Source of the DNA: Serinicoccus sediminis
Lineage (GTDB): Bacteria > Actinomycetota > Actinomycetes > Actinomycetales > Dermatophilaceae
Assembly: GCF_004153545.1 (NCBI RefSeq)
Contig: NZ_SDVA01000006.1
Span: 62,001-126,000 of the forward strand
Direction of reading: 5' to 3'
DNA length: 64,000 nt
Positions within the stretch are counted from its first letter, which is position 1. Each line of letters opens with the position of its first letter. Below the pieces are notes generated by a model that saw only the letters and a list, made by a program, of their open reading frames with translations, did not search any database and had not been told where the DNA came from. This document shows, one piece after another, positions 16,068 to 24,569 of this stretch. Made by a program: the position numbers and the translations under genes.

Positions 16068-17150
16068 TCAGGAGTAGCGCTCGAGGATCGAGCTCTCCGC
16101 GAGCCGGGACAGGCCCTCGCGCACCGCGCGGGCCCGCGCCTCGCCGACGCCGTCCACCTGCATGAGGTCCTCGAGGCCCGCCGACAGCAGCTGCTGGAAG
16201 GTGCCGAAGTGGGCCACCAGGCGGTCCACGATGGCGCCGGGGAGCCGGGGTATGCGGTGCAGCAGCCGGTAACCCGACGGGCTGAGCTGCTGGTGGTCCA
16301 TGCCGTCGCCGACGACGGTGATGCCCAGGCAGCGCGCCACGGCGGCGAGGTCCAGCAGCTCGGTGCTGTCCAGCGCCCCCAGCGCGGCCTGCACCTGCGC
16401 GGGGTCCCGGCCCCCGTCGGCCGCACCGATGTAGTCGCGGACGACGAGCGCCCGCTCGCGCTCCACCCCGCCGGTCATCTCCTCGAGCTGCAGGCCGATG
16501 AGCCGGCCGTCCACCCCCAGCTCGACGACGTACTGCTCGATCTCGGCGCTGATCCGGCGCACCATCTCCAGCCGCTGCAGGACCGAGGCCAGGTCGCGCA
16601 CGGTGACGAGGTCCTCGATCTCGAGCGCGGACAGGGAGCCGCTGACCTCGTCGAGGCGGGCGCGGTAGCGCTCCAACGTCTGCAGCGCCTGGTTGGCCTG
16701 GGCCTGCAGCTGGCTGCGGTCCTCCAGCACGTGCCGGATGTCACCGACGTAGAGCGCGATGAGCGACATGGACTGGCTCACCGAGATGACGGGGTAGCCG
16801 GTCTGCTTGGCGGTGCGCTCGGCGGTGCGGTGCCGGGTCCCGCTCTCCTTCGTCTCGATGGTGCGGTCCGGGGCGAGCTGGGTGGCGGCGCGCACGATCC
16901 GGGTGCCGTCGCGGCTGAGCACGATGCCGCCGTCCATCTTCGCCAGCTCCCGCAGCCGGGTGGCGGAGAACTCGACGTCGAGCTCGAAACCGCCGGTGCT
17001 GATGGAGTCGACCGTCTTGTCGCTGCCGAGGACGATGAGCGCACCGGTCCGGCCGCGCAGGATGCGCTCGAGCCCGTCCCGCAGACCGGTGCCCGGGGCG
17101 ACCGCGCCGAGGGTCGCGCGCAGCAGCGCCTCGTCGTTGCGCTCGGGCAC
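16068..17150 (-). CDS. disA: DNA integrity scanning protein DisA (diadenylate cyclase)
   Basis: 360 aa. It makes c-di-AMP from two ATP and scans DNA junctions as an octamer. Residues 1-145 form the DAC domain: the DGA motif appears as MDGG (72-75), a conservative A-to-G change, and the GTRHRTAER motif (104-112) is intact. A helical linker follows, then a C-terminal HhH domain (DLMQVDGVGEARARAVREGL). GTG start with a strong GGAGGGAGG ribosome site upstream on the minus strand. radA-disA-mutY linkage is conserved in actinobacteria. A c-di-AMP riboswitch is in the same window at 62957. Confidence 0.95.
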   Translation of the reverse strand: MPERNDEALLRATLGAVAPGTGLRDGLERILRGRTGALIVLGSDKTVDSISTGGFELDVEFSATRLRELAKMDGGIVLSRDGTRIVRAATQLAPDRTIETKESGTRHRTAERTAKQTGYPVISVSQSMSLIALYVGDIRHVLEDRSQLQAQANQALQTLERYRARLDEVSGSLSALEIEDLVTVRDLASVLQRLEMVRRISAEIEQYVVELGVDGRLIGLQLEEMTGGVERERALVVRDYIGAADGGRDPAQVQAALGALDSTELLDLAAVARCLGITVVGDGMDHQQLSPSGYRLLHRIPRLPGAIVDRLVAHFGTFQQLLSAGLEDLMQVDGVGEARARAVREGLSRLAESSILERYS

Positions 17151-17255
17151 GCCCGCCTCCCTCCTGCGCCGCAGCTGTCGGCACCGTCGTACCCGTCGGG
17201 CACTGGGCCGATCCTAGGCGGCGCCACCGGCCGCCCCGTCCAGCCGGGCAGATCT

Positions 17256-18671
17256 TTATGGATTCTTGACCAGCGACCCAGCCAGGCCGTCACGACCCGC
17301 GCTCGCCTGGGCGGCCGCGAGCACCAGGGCGACGGCGTCGCTGAGCGTCGCGACCTCGTGCACGCGCATCCCGGAGGGCGGCCGGCCCTCGCTGAGCGAG
17401 CCGACGGGGATGACGGCCTCGGTGAAACCGATGCGGGCCGCCTCCGCCAGTCGTCGGGGTGCGCCGGTGACCGGCCGCAGGTCCCCGGAGAGTCCCACCT
17501 CCCCGACGGCGATCGTGCTCACGGGCAGCGCCAGGTCGGCCTTGGCGCTGGTCAGCGCCAGGGCGAGGGCCAGGTCGGCCGCCGGTTCGGAGAGCCGGAC
17601 CCCGCCGACGGTCGCGGCGTAGCAGTCGTCCTTGGCCAGGGGGACGCCGCCCCGCTGGCCCAGCACGGCCAGGACCATCGCCAGCCGGGAGGGGTCCAGC
17701 CCGCTGGTCGTCCGCCGCGCCGAGCCGGCGACCGCCTCGCTCACCAGCGCCTGGACCTCCGCCACGAGGGGGCGGCGCCCCTCCAGGGTGACGGTCACGC
17801 AGGTCCCGGGGACCGGCCGGTCGCGGCTGGACAGGAAGAGGCCGCTGGGGTCGGCCAGCCCGGTGATCCCGGAGTCGCCGAGGTCGAAGCAGCCGACCTC
17901 GTCGGTGGGGCCGAACCGGTTCTTGACCGCCCGGACGAGCCGCAGCCGGCTGTGCCGCTCGCCCTCGAAGGCGACGACGACGTCGACGAGGTGCTCCAGC
18001 ACCCGCGGCCCGGCGATGCCGCCGTCCTTGGTGACGTGCCCGATGAGCACGGCGGCGGTGCCCCGGGTCTTGGCCGCCTGGATGAGGGCCGAGGCCACCT
18101 CGCGCACCTGCCCGACGTTGCCGGGTGCCCCCTCCACCTCGGCGCTGGCCACGGTCTGCACCGAGTCGACCACGAGCAGGTCCGGGTCGGTCTGCTCCAG
18201 CTGCCCCAGGATCGTCGCGAGGTCGGTCTCCGAGGCGAGGTAGAGCGTGTCCGCCACCGCGCCGATGCGCTCGGCCCGCAGCTTGACCTGCGCGGCGGAC
18301 TCCTCCCCGGAGACGTAGAGGACGGACCGGCCCTCCCGGGCGGTGCGGGCGGCGACGTCCAGGGCCAGGGTGGACTTGCCGATCCCCGGCTCGCCCGCCA
18401 TGAGCACGACGGCACCCGGCACGATGCCCCCGCCCAGCACCCGGTCGAACTCGTCGACCCCGGTCGTGCGGGCCTGCGCCGCGTCGGCGTCGACGGCCGC
18501 GATGGGCACGGCCGGCCGGGAGGGGCGCACGGCGCTGGTCCGGACCGTGCTCTGGCCGCCCGCTTCGGACACGGTGCCCCACGCCTGGCACTGCGGGCAC
18601 CGCCCCGCCCACTTCACGCCCTGCCAGCCGCACTCCGTGCAGCGGTATGCCGTCCTGTTCGCCTTCGCCAC
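17256..18671 (-). CDS. radA: DNA repair protein RadA
   Basis: 471 aa. RecA-related branch-migration ATPase acting in recombination. N-terminal C4 zinc finger (YRCTECGWQ, GRCPQCQAW), Walker A GEPGIGKST, the RadA-specific VKNRFG motif, and a C-terminal Lon-like domain (VGGVRLSEPAADLALALAL). The GTG start at 18671 directly precedes the zinc finger (VAKANRTAYRC); a longer in-frame ORF upstream has no family similarity. Transcription runs towards disA. Confidence 0.96.
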   Translation of the reverse strand: MAKANRTAYRCTECGWQGVKWAGRCPQCQAWGTVSEAGGQSTVRTSAVRPSRPAVPIAAVDADAAQARTTGVDEFDRVLGGGIVPGAVVLMAGEPGIGKSTLALDVAARTAREGRSVLYVSGEESAAQVKLRAERIGAVADTLYLASETDLATILGQLEQTDPDLLVVDSVQTVASAEVEGAPGNVGQVREVASALIQAAKTRGTAAVLIGHVTKDGGIAGPRVLEHLVDVVVAFEGERHSRLRLVRAVKNRFGPTDEVGCFDLGDSGITGLADPSGLFLSSRDRPVPGTCVTVTLEGRRPLVAEVQALVSEAVAGSARRTTSGLDPSRLAMVLAVLGQRGGVPLAKDDCYAATVGGVRLSEPAADLALALALTSAKADLALPVSTIAVGEVGLSGDLRPVTGAPRRLAEAARIGFTEAVIPVGSLSEGRPPSGMRVHEVATLSDAVALVLAAAQASAGRDGLAGSLVKNP

Positions 18672-18796
18672 GCCTTCAGGGTAGGCGTCGGCACGGACAG
18701 ACCCGGCCCGGCCGGGCCCCGTCCGTCCGCGGCGGCCGACGGCCCGGCGCCCTCCCGTGGCCACGCCCCCGGGGTGCGTGCGGCATCATGGCCCGC

Positions 18797-19723
18797 ATGC
18801 GCCTGGGTGTCGTCGACGTGGGATCGAACACGGTCCACCTGCTCGTCGTCGACGCGCAGCCCGGGGGGCACCCGACGCCGGACTTCTCCCACAAGGTGGA
18901 GCTGCGCCTCGCCGAGCACCTGACCGAGGACGGCGACATCAGCGCCCGCGGGGCCCGCACGCTCGCCGGGTTCGTCGCGGACTGCGTGGAGGTCGCCGAG
19001 AGCCGTGGGGCGACCGAGCTGCTGGCCTTCGCGACCAGCGCCATCCGGGAGGCCGGCAACACCGACGAGGTGCTCGGCCTGGTGCGCGAGCGGTCCGGGG
19101 TGGACCTCGACGTGCTCCCGGGCGAGGAGGAGGCGCGGGCGACCTTCCTCGCGGTCCGCCGGTGGTTCGGCTGGTCCGCCGGGCGTCTGCTGAACGTCGA
19201 CATCGGCGGCGGCTCGCTGGAGCTGGCCGCGGGGCTGGACGAGCACCCCGACGTCGCCGTCTCCCTGCCGCTGGGGGCAGGACGGCTGAGCAGGGAGCTG
19301 GCCCACGACCCGCCGGAGAAGGCGGAGATCCGGACCCTGCGCAAGCGCGTCCGCTCCGAGGTCGCCGCCGCGCAGCCGGCGCTGGCCAAGGTGGGGAGCC
19401 CCCAGCTCGTGGGCGGCAGCAGCAAGACGGTCCGGTCGCTGGCCCGGGCCTGCGGCGCCGCCCCCCGCGGGGACGGGCCCTACGTCCCCCGCGTGCTGCG
19501 CCTCGAGGACCTCGCGGAGCTGACGCCCCGGCTGCTGCGGATGACCGCTGCCGAGCGGGCCGGGCTGCCCGGCGTCTCCGCCTCCCGGGCCCGGCAGCTG
19601 GCCGCCGGGGCGCTGGTGCTCGAGGCGGTGCTGGAGCTGAGCGGCGTCGAGGAGCTGGCGGTCTGCCCGTGGGCGCTGCGAGAGGGCCTCATCCTGCGCT
19701 TCCTGGACGGCCTCGGGCGATGA
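18797..19723 (+). CDS. Ppx/GppA-family exopolyphosphatase / guanosine pentaphosphate phosphohydrolase
   Basis: 308 aa, the short actinobacterial form (compare Rv0496). ASKHA fold with phosphate loop 1 GVVDVGSNTVHLLV, then FATSAIREAGN, GEEEARATF and the second loop NVDIGGGSLEL. It degrades polyphosphate or pppGpp; which one cannot be told from sequence. Start ATG 18797 is favoured because CATCAT lies 7 nt upstream; ATG 18788 is an in-frame alternative. The stop overlaps the next ATG (ATGA). Confidence 0.9.
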   Translation: MRLGVVDVGSNTVHLLVVDAQPGGHPTPDFSHKVELRLAEHLTEDGDISARGARTLAGFVADCVEVAESRGATELLAFATSAIREAGNTDEVLGLVRERSGVDLDVLPGEEEARATFLAVRRWFGWSAGRLLNVDIGGGSLELAAGLDEHPDVAVSLPLGAGRLSRELAHDPPEKAEIRTLRKRVRSEVAAAQPALAKVGSPQLVGGSSKTVRSLARACGAAPRGDGPYVPRVLRLEDLAELTPRLLRMTAAERAGLPGVSASRARQLAAGALVLEAVLELSGVEELAVCPWALREGLILRFLDGLGR

Positions 19724-20529
19724 CGCACCACATCCCGGTCCACCTGTCCACGTCCTCGGTCTACCCGGAGAACGCCGCCTATGCGTTCGACCTGGCCGAG
19801 CGGCTCGGCTACGACGGCGTCGAGATCATGGTGTGGACCGACCCGGTGACGCAGGAGGCGGGGGCGCTGAGCGCGTTGGCCGCCCTGCACGAGCTGCAGA
19901 TCGGCGCGATCCACGCGCCGACGCTGCTGCTGGCCCAGCGGCTGTGGGGGTGGGAGCCCTGGGGAAAGGTCGAGCGGGCGCTCGACCTCGCCCGCGACGT
20001 GCAGGCGCAGTGCGTGGTCGTGCACCCGCCGTTCCGCTGGCAGCGCGGGTATGCCGAGGGCTTCGTCGAGGGCGTCGCGCAGCGGCAGGAACGCTGGGGC
20101 ATCCCCATCGCGGTGGAGAACATGTTCCCGTGGCGCACCGGCGGTTCGGCGATGCAGGCATACCTCCCCGGCCCGGACCCCCGTGACTACCCCTACAGCG
20201 ACGTCACCTTCGACATCAGCCACGCCGCCACGGCCGGTGAGGACGCCCTGGACATGGTGCGCGACCTCGGCGACCGCGTGCGGCACGTGCACCTGGGCGA
20301 CTCCTTCGGCTCGTTCCGCGACGAGCACCTCGTCCCCGGACGCGGCGACCAGCGGTGCCGGGAGGTGCTGGAGCATCTGGTGGCGACCGACTTCCCGGGG
20401 GTGGTGAGCCTGGAGGTGGGGACGCGCACGATGAAGACGGCCGAGCGCGAGGCTGCGCTGGCGGAGTCGCTGGCCTTCGCCCGCGAGCACCTGGGGCAGC
20501 ACGACCTCCCGGGCGCGCGGGGGCGCTGA
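19720..20529 (+). CDS. Sugar phosphate isomerase/epimerase-like TIM-barrel protein
   Basis: 269 aa, xylose-isomerase-like AP-endonuclease-2 superfamily. Metal-site segments include DGVEIMVWTD, VVVHPPFRW, IAVENMFPW, TFDISHAA, HVHLGDS and SLEVGTRTM, providing His/Glu/Asp ligands. Substrate unknown. It corresponds to Rv0498 downstream of ppx in mycobacteria. Translation is coupled to the Ppx/GppA gene by an ATGA overlap. Confidence 0.85.
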   Translation: MTHHIPVHLSTSSVYPENAAYAFDLAERLGYDGVEIMVWTDPVTQEAGALSALAALHELQIGAIHAPTLLLAQRLWGWEPWGKVERALDLARDVQAQCVVVHPPFRWQRGYAEGFVEGVAQRQERWGIPIAVENMFPWRTGGSAMQAYLPGPDPRDYPYSDVTFDISHAATAGEDALDMVRDLGDRVRHVHLGDSFGSFRDEHLVPGRGDQRCREVLEHLVATDFPGVVSLEVGTRTMKTAEREAALAESLAFAREHLGQHDLPGARGR

Positions 20530-20535
20530 GCGGTC

Positions 20536-21138
20536 GTGGCCACCGAGGCCCGGCGGGGCCCGCGCCGGGGTGAGGACACCCGGGCGGCGATCCTGGAGGC
20601 GGCCCGGGGCGAGTTCGCCCGCGCCGGGTATGCCGGGACCAGCCTGCGCGGCGTCGCCCGGGCGGCCGGGGTGGACCCGGCGCTGGTGCACCACTACTTC
20701 GGCGGCAAGGACGACCTCTTCGCGCAGTCGGTGGTCCTCGTCTCGTTGCCCGGTCCGCCGACGTCGTTGGCGCTGCAGGTGGCGCGGGGTCCGCGCGAGG
20801 AGGTCGGGGTGCGGGCGGTCCGGCTGTTCCTGGGGGTGTGGGAGGCCCGGCGGTCGAGCTTCGAGGCCCTGTTGCGCAGCATCGTCACCAGCGAGGAGGT
20901 GGCGCGGGCGGTGCGTGAGTTCCTCACCCAGGAGATCTTCGGGCGGGTGGTCTCGGAGCTGGACCCGGGCCTGGGCCAGGAGGAGCGCGACCTGCGGGCC
21001 GGTCTCGCCGCAGCCGCCGCGATGGGCCTGGCGATGGGGCGCTACGTGGTGCGGCTGCCGGGGGTCGGCGACGCCGACCCGGAGGTCCTCGTGCAGCGGG
21101 TGGGTCCGGTGCTGCAGGGTTACCTGCTGCCCCGCTGA
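20536..21138 (+). CDS. TetR-family transcriptional regulator
   Basis: 200 aa. N-terminal HTH (residues 13-60) with GYAGTSLRGVARAAGVDPALVHHYFGGKDDLF, shown here in full family form but split: recognition helix around VDPALVHHYFG. The C-terminal ligand domain resembles TetR_C regulators of exporters. It lies 6 nt after the TIM-barrel gene and just upstream of an ABC export operon that carries a palindromic operator over its start codon, so it is probably the local repressor. Confidence 0.9.
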   Translation: MATEARRGPRRGEDTRAAILEAARGEFARAGYAGTSLRGVARAAGVDPALVHHYFGGKDDLFAQSVVLVSLPGPPTSLALQVARGPREEVGVRAVRLFLGVWEARRSSFEALLRSIVTSEEVARAVREFLTQEIFGRVVSELDPGLGQEERDLRAGLAAAAAMGLAMGRYVVRLPGVGDADPEVLVQRVGPVLQGYLLPR

Positions 21139-21198
21139 GGCGTCCCCCCGCCCGTCGCCCCTCCCCGGACCGTTGCGCAGGAGCGGCACCAGGCGTAG

Positions 21199-21218
21199 AT
21201 TTCATCACATGATGAAAT
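21199..21218. promoter_or_regulatory. Palindromic operator overlapping -10 box and start codon of the ABC exporter operon
   Basis: ATTTCATCA-CA-TGATGAAAT is a perfect 9-bp inverted repeat with a 2-bp centre. It overlaps the -10 candidate TAGATT (21196-21201), and both in-frame ATGs (21209, 21212) lie inside it. A repressor bound here would block a leaderless promoter. The TetR gene 70 bp upstream is the natural candidate. Confidence 0.75.
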
Positions 21219-21970
21219 ATGCGGTGCGGGCGGAGGGGCTGAGCGTGCGGCGCGGACGGCGCCAGGTCCTCCGGGACGTGCACCTCGCCGTTCCCGTCGG
21301 CCAGGTGGTGGGCCTCCTGGGGCCGAGCGGCGGGGGCAAGTCCACCCTGATGCGCTCCGTCGTCGGGGTGCAGGCGCAGGTCTCGGGCACGGTCGAGGTG
21401 CTCGGTGAGCCCGCCGGGTCGCCCGGGCTGCGCCACCGGGTCGGCTACGTCACCCAGAGCCCGAGCGTCTACCGCGACCTCACCGTCGGCCAGAACCTGC
21501 GCTACTTCGCCACCCTCGTCGGGGCGGCCGGGGGCCGGGTCGACCAGGTGCTCGAGCAGGTCGACCTGCGCGGTCAGGTGGACCAGCGGGTGGCCGACCT
21601 CTCCGGCGGCCAGGCCTCCCGGGTCTCGCTGGCGGCCGCCCTCGTGGGCCGGCCCGACCTCCTCGTCCTCGACGAGCCCACCGTCGGCCTGGACCCGGTG
21701 CTGCGGCGCAGCCTGTGGCGACTCTTCGCCGAGCTGGCCGCCTCCGGCACCACGGTGCTGGTCAGCAGCCACGTCATGGACGAGGCCGCCCGGTGCGACC
21801 GGCTGGTCCTGCTGCGCGAGGGCCGCGTCCTGGCCGACGACACCCTCCCGGCGCTGCTCGCCCGGACCGGTGCCGAGGACGCCGAGGGCGCCTTCCTCCA
21901 CCTGGTCGACGAGGCCGACGCCGACGGCCCGGTGGCCCCTGACCCCGCATACCACCGGAGGCGTCGATGA
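21209..21970 (+). CDS. ABC transporter ATP-binding protein (export type)
   Basis: 253 aa. Walker A GPSGGGKST, Q-loop YVTQSPSVYRDLTVGQN, signature LSGGQASRVSLA, Walker B LLVLDEPTVGLD, H-loop SSHVMDEA. It powers the ABC-2 permease encoded next, probably drug or lipid efflux. Start ATG 21209 is 7 nt after TAGATT; ATG 21212 is the alternative and would lose only one Met. The stop overlaps the permease start (ATGA). Confidence 0.92.
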   Translation: MMKYAVRAEGLSVRRGRRQVLRDVHLAVPVGQVVGLLGPSGGGKSTLMRSVVGVQAQVSGTVEVLGEPAGSPGLRHRVGYVTQSPSVYRDLTVGQNLRYFATLVGAAGGRVDQVLEQVDLRGQVDQRVADLSGGQASRVSLAAALVGRPDLLVLDEPTVGLDPVLRRSLWRLFAELAASGTTVLVSSHVMDEAARCDRLVLLREGRVLADDTLPALLARTGAEDAEGAFLHLVDEADADGPVAPDPAYHRRRR

Positions 21971-22701
21971 ACCCCACCCTCACCACCGCGACCGCCGCCC
22001 GGGTGCTGGCGCAGCTGCGCGCCGACCGGCGCACCCTGGCGCTCATGCTCGTGGTGCCCTGCGTCCTGCTGGGGCTGCTCGCATGGATGAGCCGGGACAC
22101 CCCGCTCTTCGACCGCACGGGGGCCCAGCTGCTCGGGCTCTTCCCGCTCGTCGTGATGTTCGTCGTGACCAGCGTGACCACGCTGGGCGAGCGCACCTCC
22201 GGCACCCTGGAGCGGCTGCTGTCGACGCCGCTGCGGCGCACGGACTTCCTGGGCGGGTATGCCCTGGCCTTCGGTGCCATGGCGGTGCTGCAGGCCCTGG
22301 TGGCCACCGGGTTCGCGGTCTGGGTGTGCGGCCTGGAGGTGCGCGGGCCCCTGGGGTGGCTCGTGGTCGTCGCCGTCGCGAGCGGGCTGCTGGGCACCGC
22401 GCTGGGCCTGCTCGCCAGCGCCTTCGCCCGGACCGAGTTCCAGGCGGTCCAGTTCATGCCCGCCCTCGTGCTCCCGCAGCTGCTGCTGTGCGGCCTCTTC
22501 GTCCCCCGCGAGGAGATGCCGCGCGCGCTCGAGCTGGTGTCGGCCGTGCTCCCGCTGTCCTACGCCGTCGACGCCCTGGGTTCGGTGGCCACCACCGTCG
22601 AGCCGGCCGGCGAGCTGGGGGCCGATCTCGCGGTGCTCGCCGTCTTCGTCACGGGCTCGCTCGGGCTCGCCTCGCTCACCCTGCGACGGCGCACCCCCTG
22701 A
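21967..22701 (+). CDS. ABC-2 type transporter permease
   Basis: 244 aa with about six hydrophobic segments. The ABC2_membrane signature is seen as TLGERTSGTLERLLSTPLRR, and the late region FVPREEMPRALELVSAVLPLSYAVDAL is typical of DrrB/NodJ-like exporters. It pairs with the ATPase encoded just upstream, coupled by ATGA overlap. Confidence 0.9.
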   Translation: MNPTLTTATAARVLAQLRADRRTLALMLVVPCVLLGLLAWMSRDTPLFDRTGAQLLGLFPLVVMFVVTSVTTLGERTSGTLERLLSTPLRRTDFLGGYALAFGAMAVLQALVATGFAVWVCGLEVRGPLGWLVVVAVASGLLGTALGLLASAFARTEFQAVQFMPALVLPQLLLCGLFVPREEMPRALELVSAVLPLSYAVDALGSVATTVEPAGELGADLAVLAVFVTGSLGLASLTLRRRTP

Positions 22702-22718
22702 GGCGTAGCCTGGGGCGC

Positions 22719-23684
22719 ATGGAGCTCGCTGACCTCAACCCCTCCGCCCTGATGCGCCAGACGTTGCTCGGGGCCAGCCGCAACACCACCTTGCGCCAGG
22801 TGATCGAGCAGGCGCCGGTGAGCCGTGACGTCGTCAGGCGCTTCGTCGCCGGCGACAGCACCCCCGACGCCGTCCGGGTGGCGGGCGAGCTGGTCGACAC
22901 GCACCGGCAGGTGACCATCGACTACCTCGGTGAGGACACCACCGACCCGGCGCAGGCCGAGGCGACCCGCGACGCCTACCTCGGCCTCATCGCGGCGCTC
23001 TCGGAGGCGGGGCTGACCCAGGGCGGTGCGGCCGAGGTCAGCCTCAAGCTGTCCGCCCTCGGCCAGTTCCTCGGGCGGGACGGGCACGCCATCGCGCTCG
23101 ACAACGCCCGGGCCATCTGCCAGGCGGCGGCCAACGCCGGCACCACGGTCACCCTCGACATGGAGGACCACACGACCACCGACCCGACGCTGGCGGCCCT
23201 GGCCGAGCTGCGCCAGGACTGGCCGTGGGTGGGGGTCGCGCTGCAGGCATACCTGCACCGGACCGAGCAGGACTGCCGCGACCTGTCCCACGAGGGGTCC
23301 CGGGTGCGGCTGTGCAAGGGCGCCTACAAGCAGCCGGAGTCGGTCGCCTTCCAGGACAAGGACGACGTCGACAAGGCCTACGTCCGCTGCCTCAAGGTCC
23401 TGATGCAGGGCCAGGGCTACCCGATGGTCGCCACGCACGACCCGCGGCTGGTCGAGATCGCCTCGGTGCTCGCCGCCAAGGCGCAGCGGGAGGCGGACAG
23501 CTACGAGTTCCAGATGCTGCTGGGCATCCGTCCGGAGGAGCAGCGGCGGCTGGCCGGGGCGGGCTCGCGCATGCGCGTCTACCTGCCCTACGGCGAGGAC
23601 TGGTACGGCTACCTCGTGCGGCGGATGGCCGAGCGACCGGCCAACCTGACCTTCTTCCTGCGCGGCCTGGCGACCAAGGGCTGA
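22719..23684 (+). CDS. Proline dehydrogenase (monofunctional, FAD)
   Basis: 321 aa. It oxidises proline to pyrroline-5-carboxylate and passes electrons to quinone. Beta/alpha-barrel motifs: SLKLSALGQ, TLDMEDHT, VALQAYLHRTEQD, RLCKGAYKQP, VATHDPRLVE, FQMLLGIR and RVYLPYGEDWYGYLVRRMAERP with the substrate-binding RR pair. Start ATG 22719 with TAGCCT 7 nt upstream (leaderless). It is followed after 5 nt by proC, which runs the reverse step. Confidence 0.93.
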   Translation: MELADLNPSALMRQTLLGASRNTTLRQVIEQAPVSRDVVRRFVAGDSTPDAVRVAGELVDTHRQVTIDYLGEDTTDPAQAEATRDAYLGLIAALSEAGLTQGGAAEVSLKLSALGQFLGRDGHAIALDNARAICQAAANAGTTVTLDMEDHTTTDPTLAALAELRQDWPWVGVALQAYLHRTEQDCRDLSHEGSRVRLCKGAYKQPESVAFQDKDDVDKAYVRCLKVLMQGQGYPMVATHDPRLVEIASVLAAKAQREADSYEFQMLLGIRPEEQRRLAGAGSRMRVYLPYGEDWYGYLVRRMAERPANLTFFLRGLATKG

Positions 23685-23689
23685 GCGCG

Positions 23690-24493
23690 GTGCCGATCGC
23701 GCTCCTCGGGGCCGGCGTCATGGGCAGCACGCTGGCGGCGGCGCTCATCCGCTCCGGCCACCAGCCGGCCGACCTCGTGCTCAGCGACCGGGTCACCGCC
23801 CGGGCCGAGCAGGTCGCGGCCCAGCACGGGACCCGGCACGACACCCCCGCGGCCGCGGCCGCCGCAGCCGACGTCGTCGTCCTGGCGGTCAAGCCGCAGG
23901 ACATGGCGGCGCTGGTGGCGGAGATCCGGGACCACGTCCGCTCCGACGCGCTCGTGGTGTCGATCGCGGCCGGGATCACCACCGACTTCCTCGAGAGGCG
24001 GCTGCCCGAAGGCACCTCGGTGGTCCGGGTCATGCCCAACACGCCGGCGCTGGTGGACCAGGGGATGTCGGCCATGAGCCCGGGGCGGCACTGCACCCCG
24101 GAGCAGGTGGAGCGGGCGCGCGGGCTGATGCAGCACGTCGGACGGGTCGTGGTCCTGGACGAGGGGCACCAGGACGCCGTGACGGCGATCAGCGGCAGCG
24201 GCCCTTCCTACATCTTCTACGTCGTCGAGGCGATGATCGAGGCCGGCGTCCTGCTGGGGCTGCCGCGGGACACGTCCACCGAGCTCGTCGTCCAGACGTT
24301 GTATGGTGCCGCCACGATGATCCGGGAGACCGGGACCCACCCGACCGTGCTCAGGGAACAGGTCTCCAGCCCAGGAGGCACCAGCGTCGCCGCTCTGCGG
24401 GCGCTGGAGGATCACAAGGTCAGGGCCGCCTTCCTGACCGCGATGGAGGCGGCCGCGAGAAGGTCGCACGAGCTGTCGCCGCAGGAGGACTGA
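23690..24493 (+). CDS. proC: Pyrroline-5-carboxylate reductase
   Basis: 267 aa. NAD(P)H-dependent final step of proline synthesis. Rossmann motif IALLGAGVMGSTLA, VKPQDM, RVMPNTPALV, then the dimerisation domain with AISGSGPSYIFYVVEAMIEAG and the signature REQVSSPGGTSVAALRALE. The GTG start 5 nt after the proline dehydrogenase stop suggests co-transcription. In M. tuberculosis Rv0500 holds the same position relative to ppx and bS22. Confidence 0.95.
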   Translation: MPIALLGAGVMGSTLAAALIRSGHQPADLVLSDRVTARAEQVAAQHGTRHDTPAAAAAAADVVVLAVKPQDMAALVAEIRDHVRSDALVVSIAAGITTDFLERRLPEGTSVVRVMPNTPALVDQGMSAMSPGRHCTPEQVERARGLMQHVGRVVVLDEGHQDAVTAISGSGPSYIFYVVEAMIEAGVLLGLPRDTSTELVVQTLYGAATMIRETGTHPTVLREQVSSPGGTSVAALRALEDHKVRAAFLTAMEAAARRSHELSPQED

Positions 24494-24569
24494 GAGCCCG
24501 GTGCTGTGTCACCGAGTGTTCACCCGTGACGGCGGAGCCCGCGCGGCGCGTGTGAAAGAGTAGGCAGCT

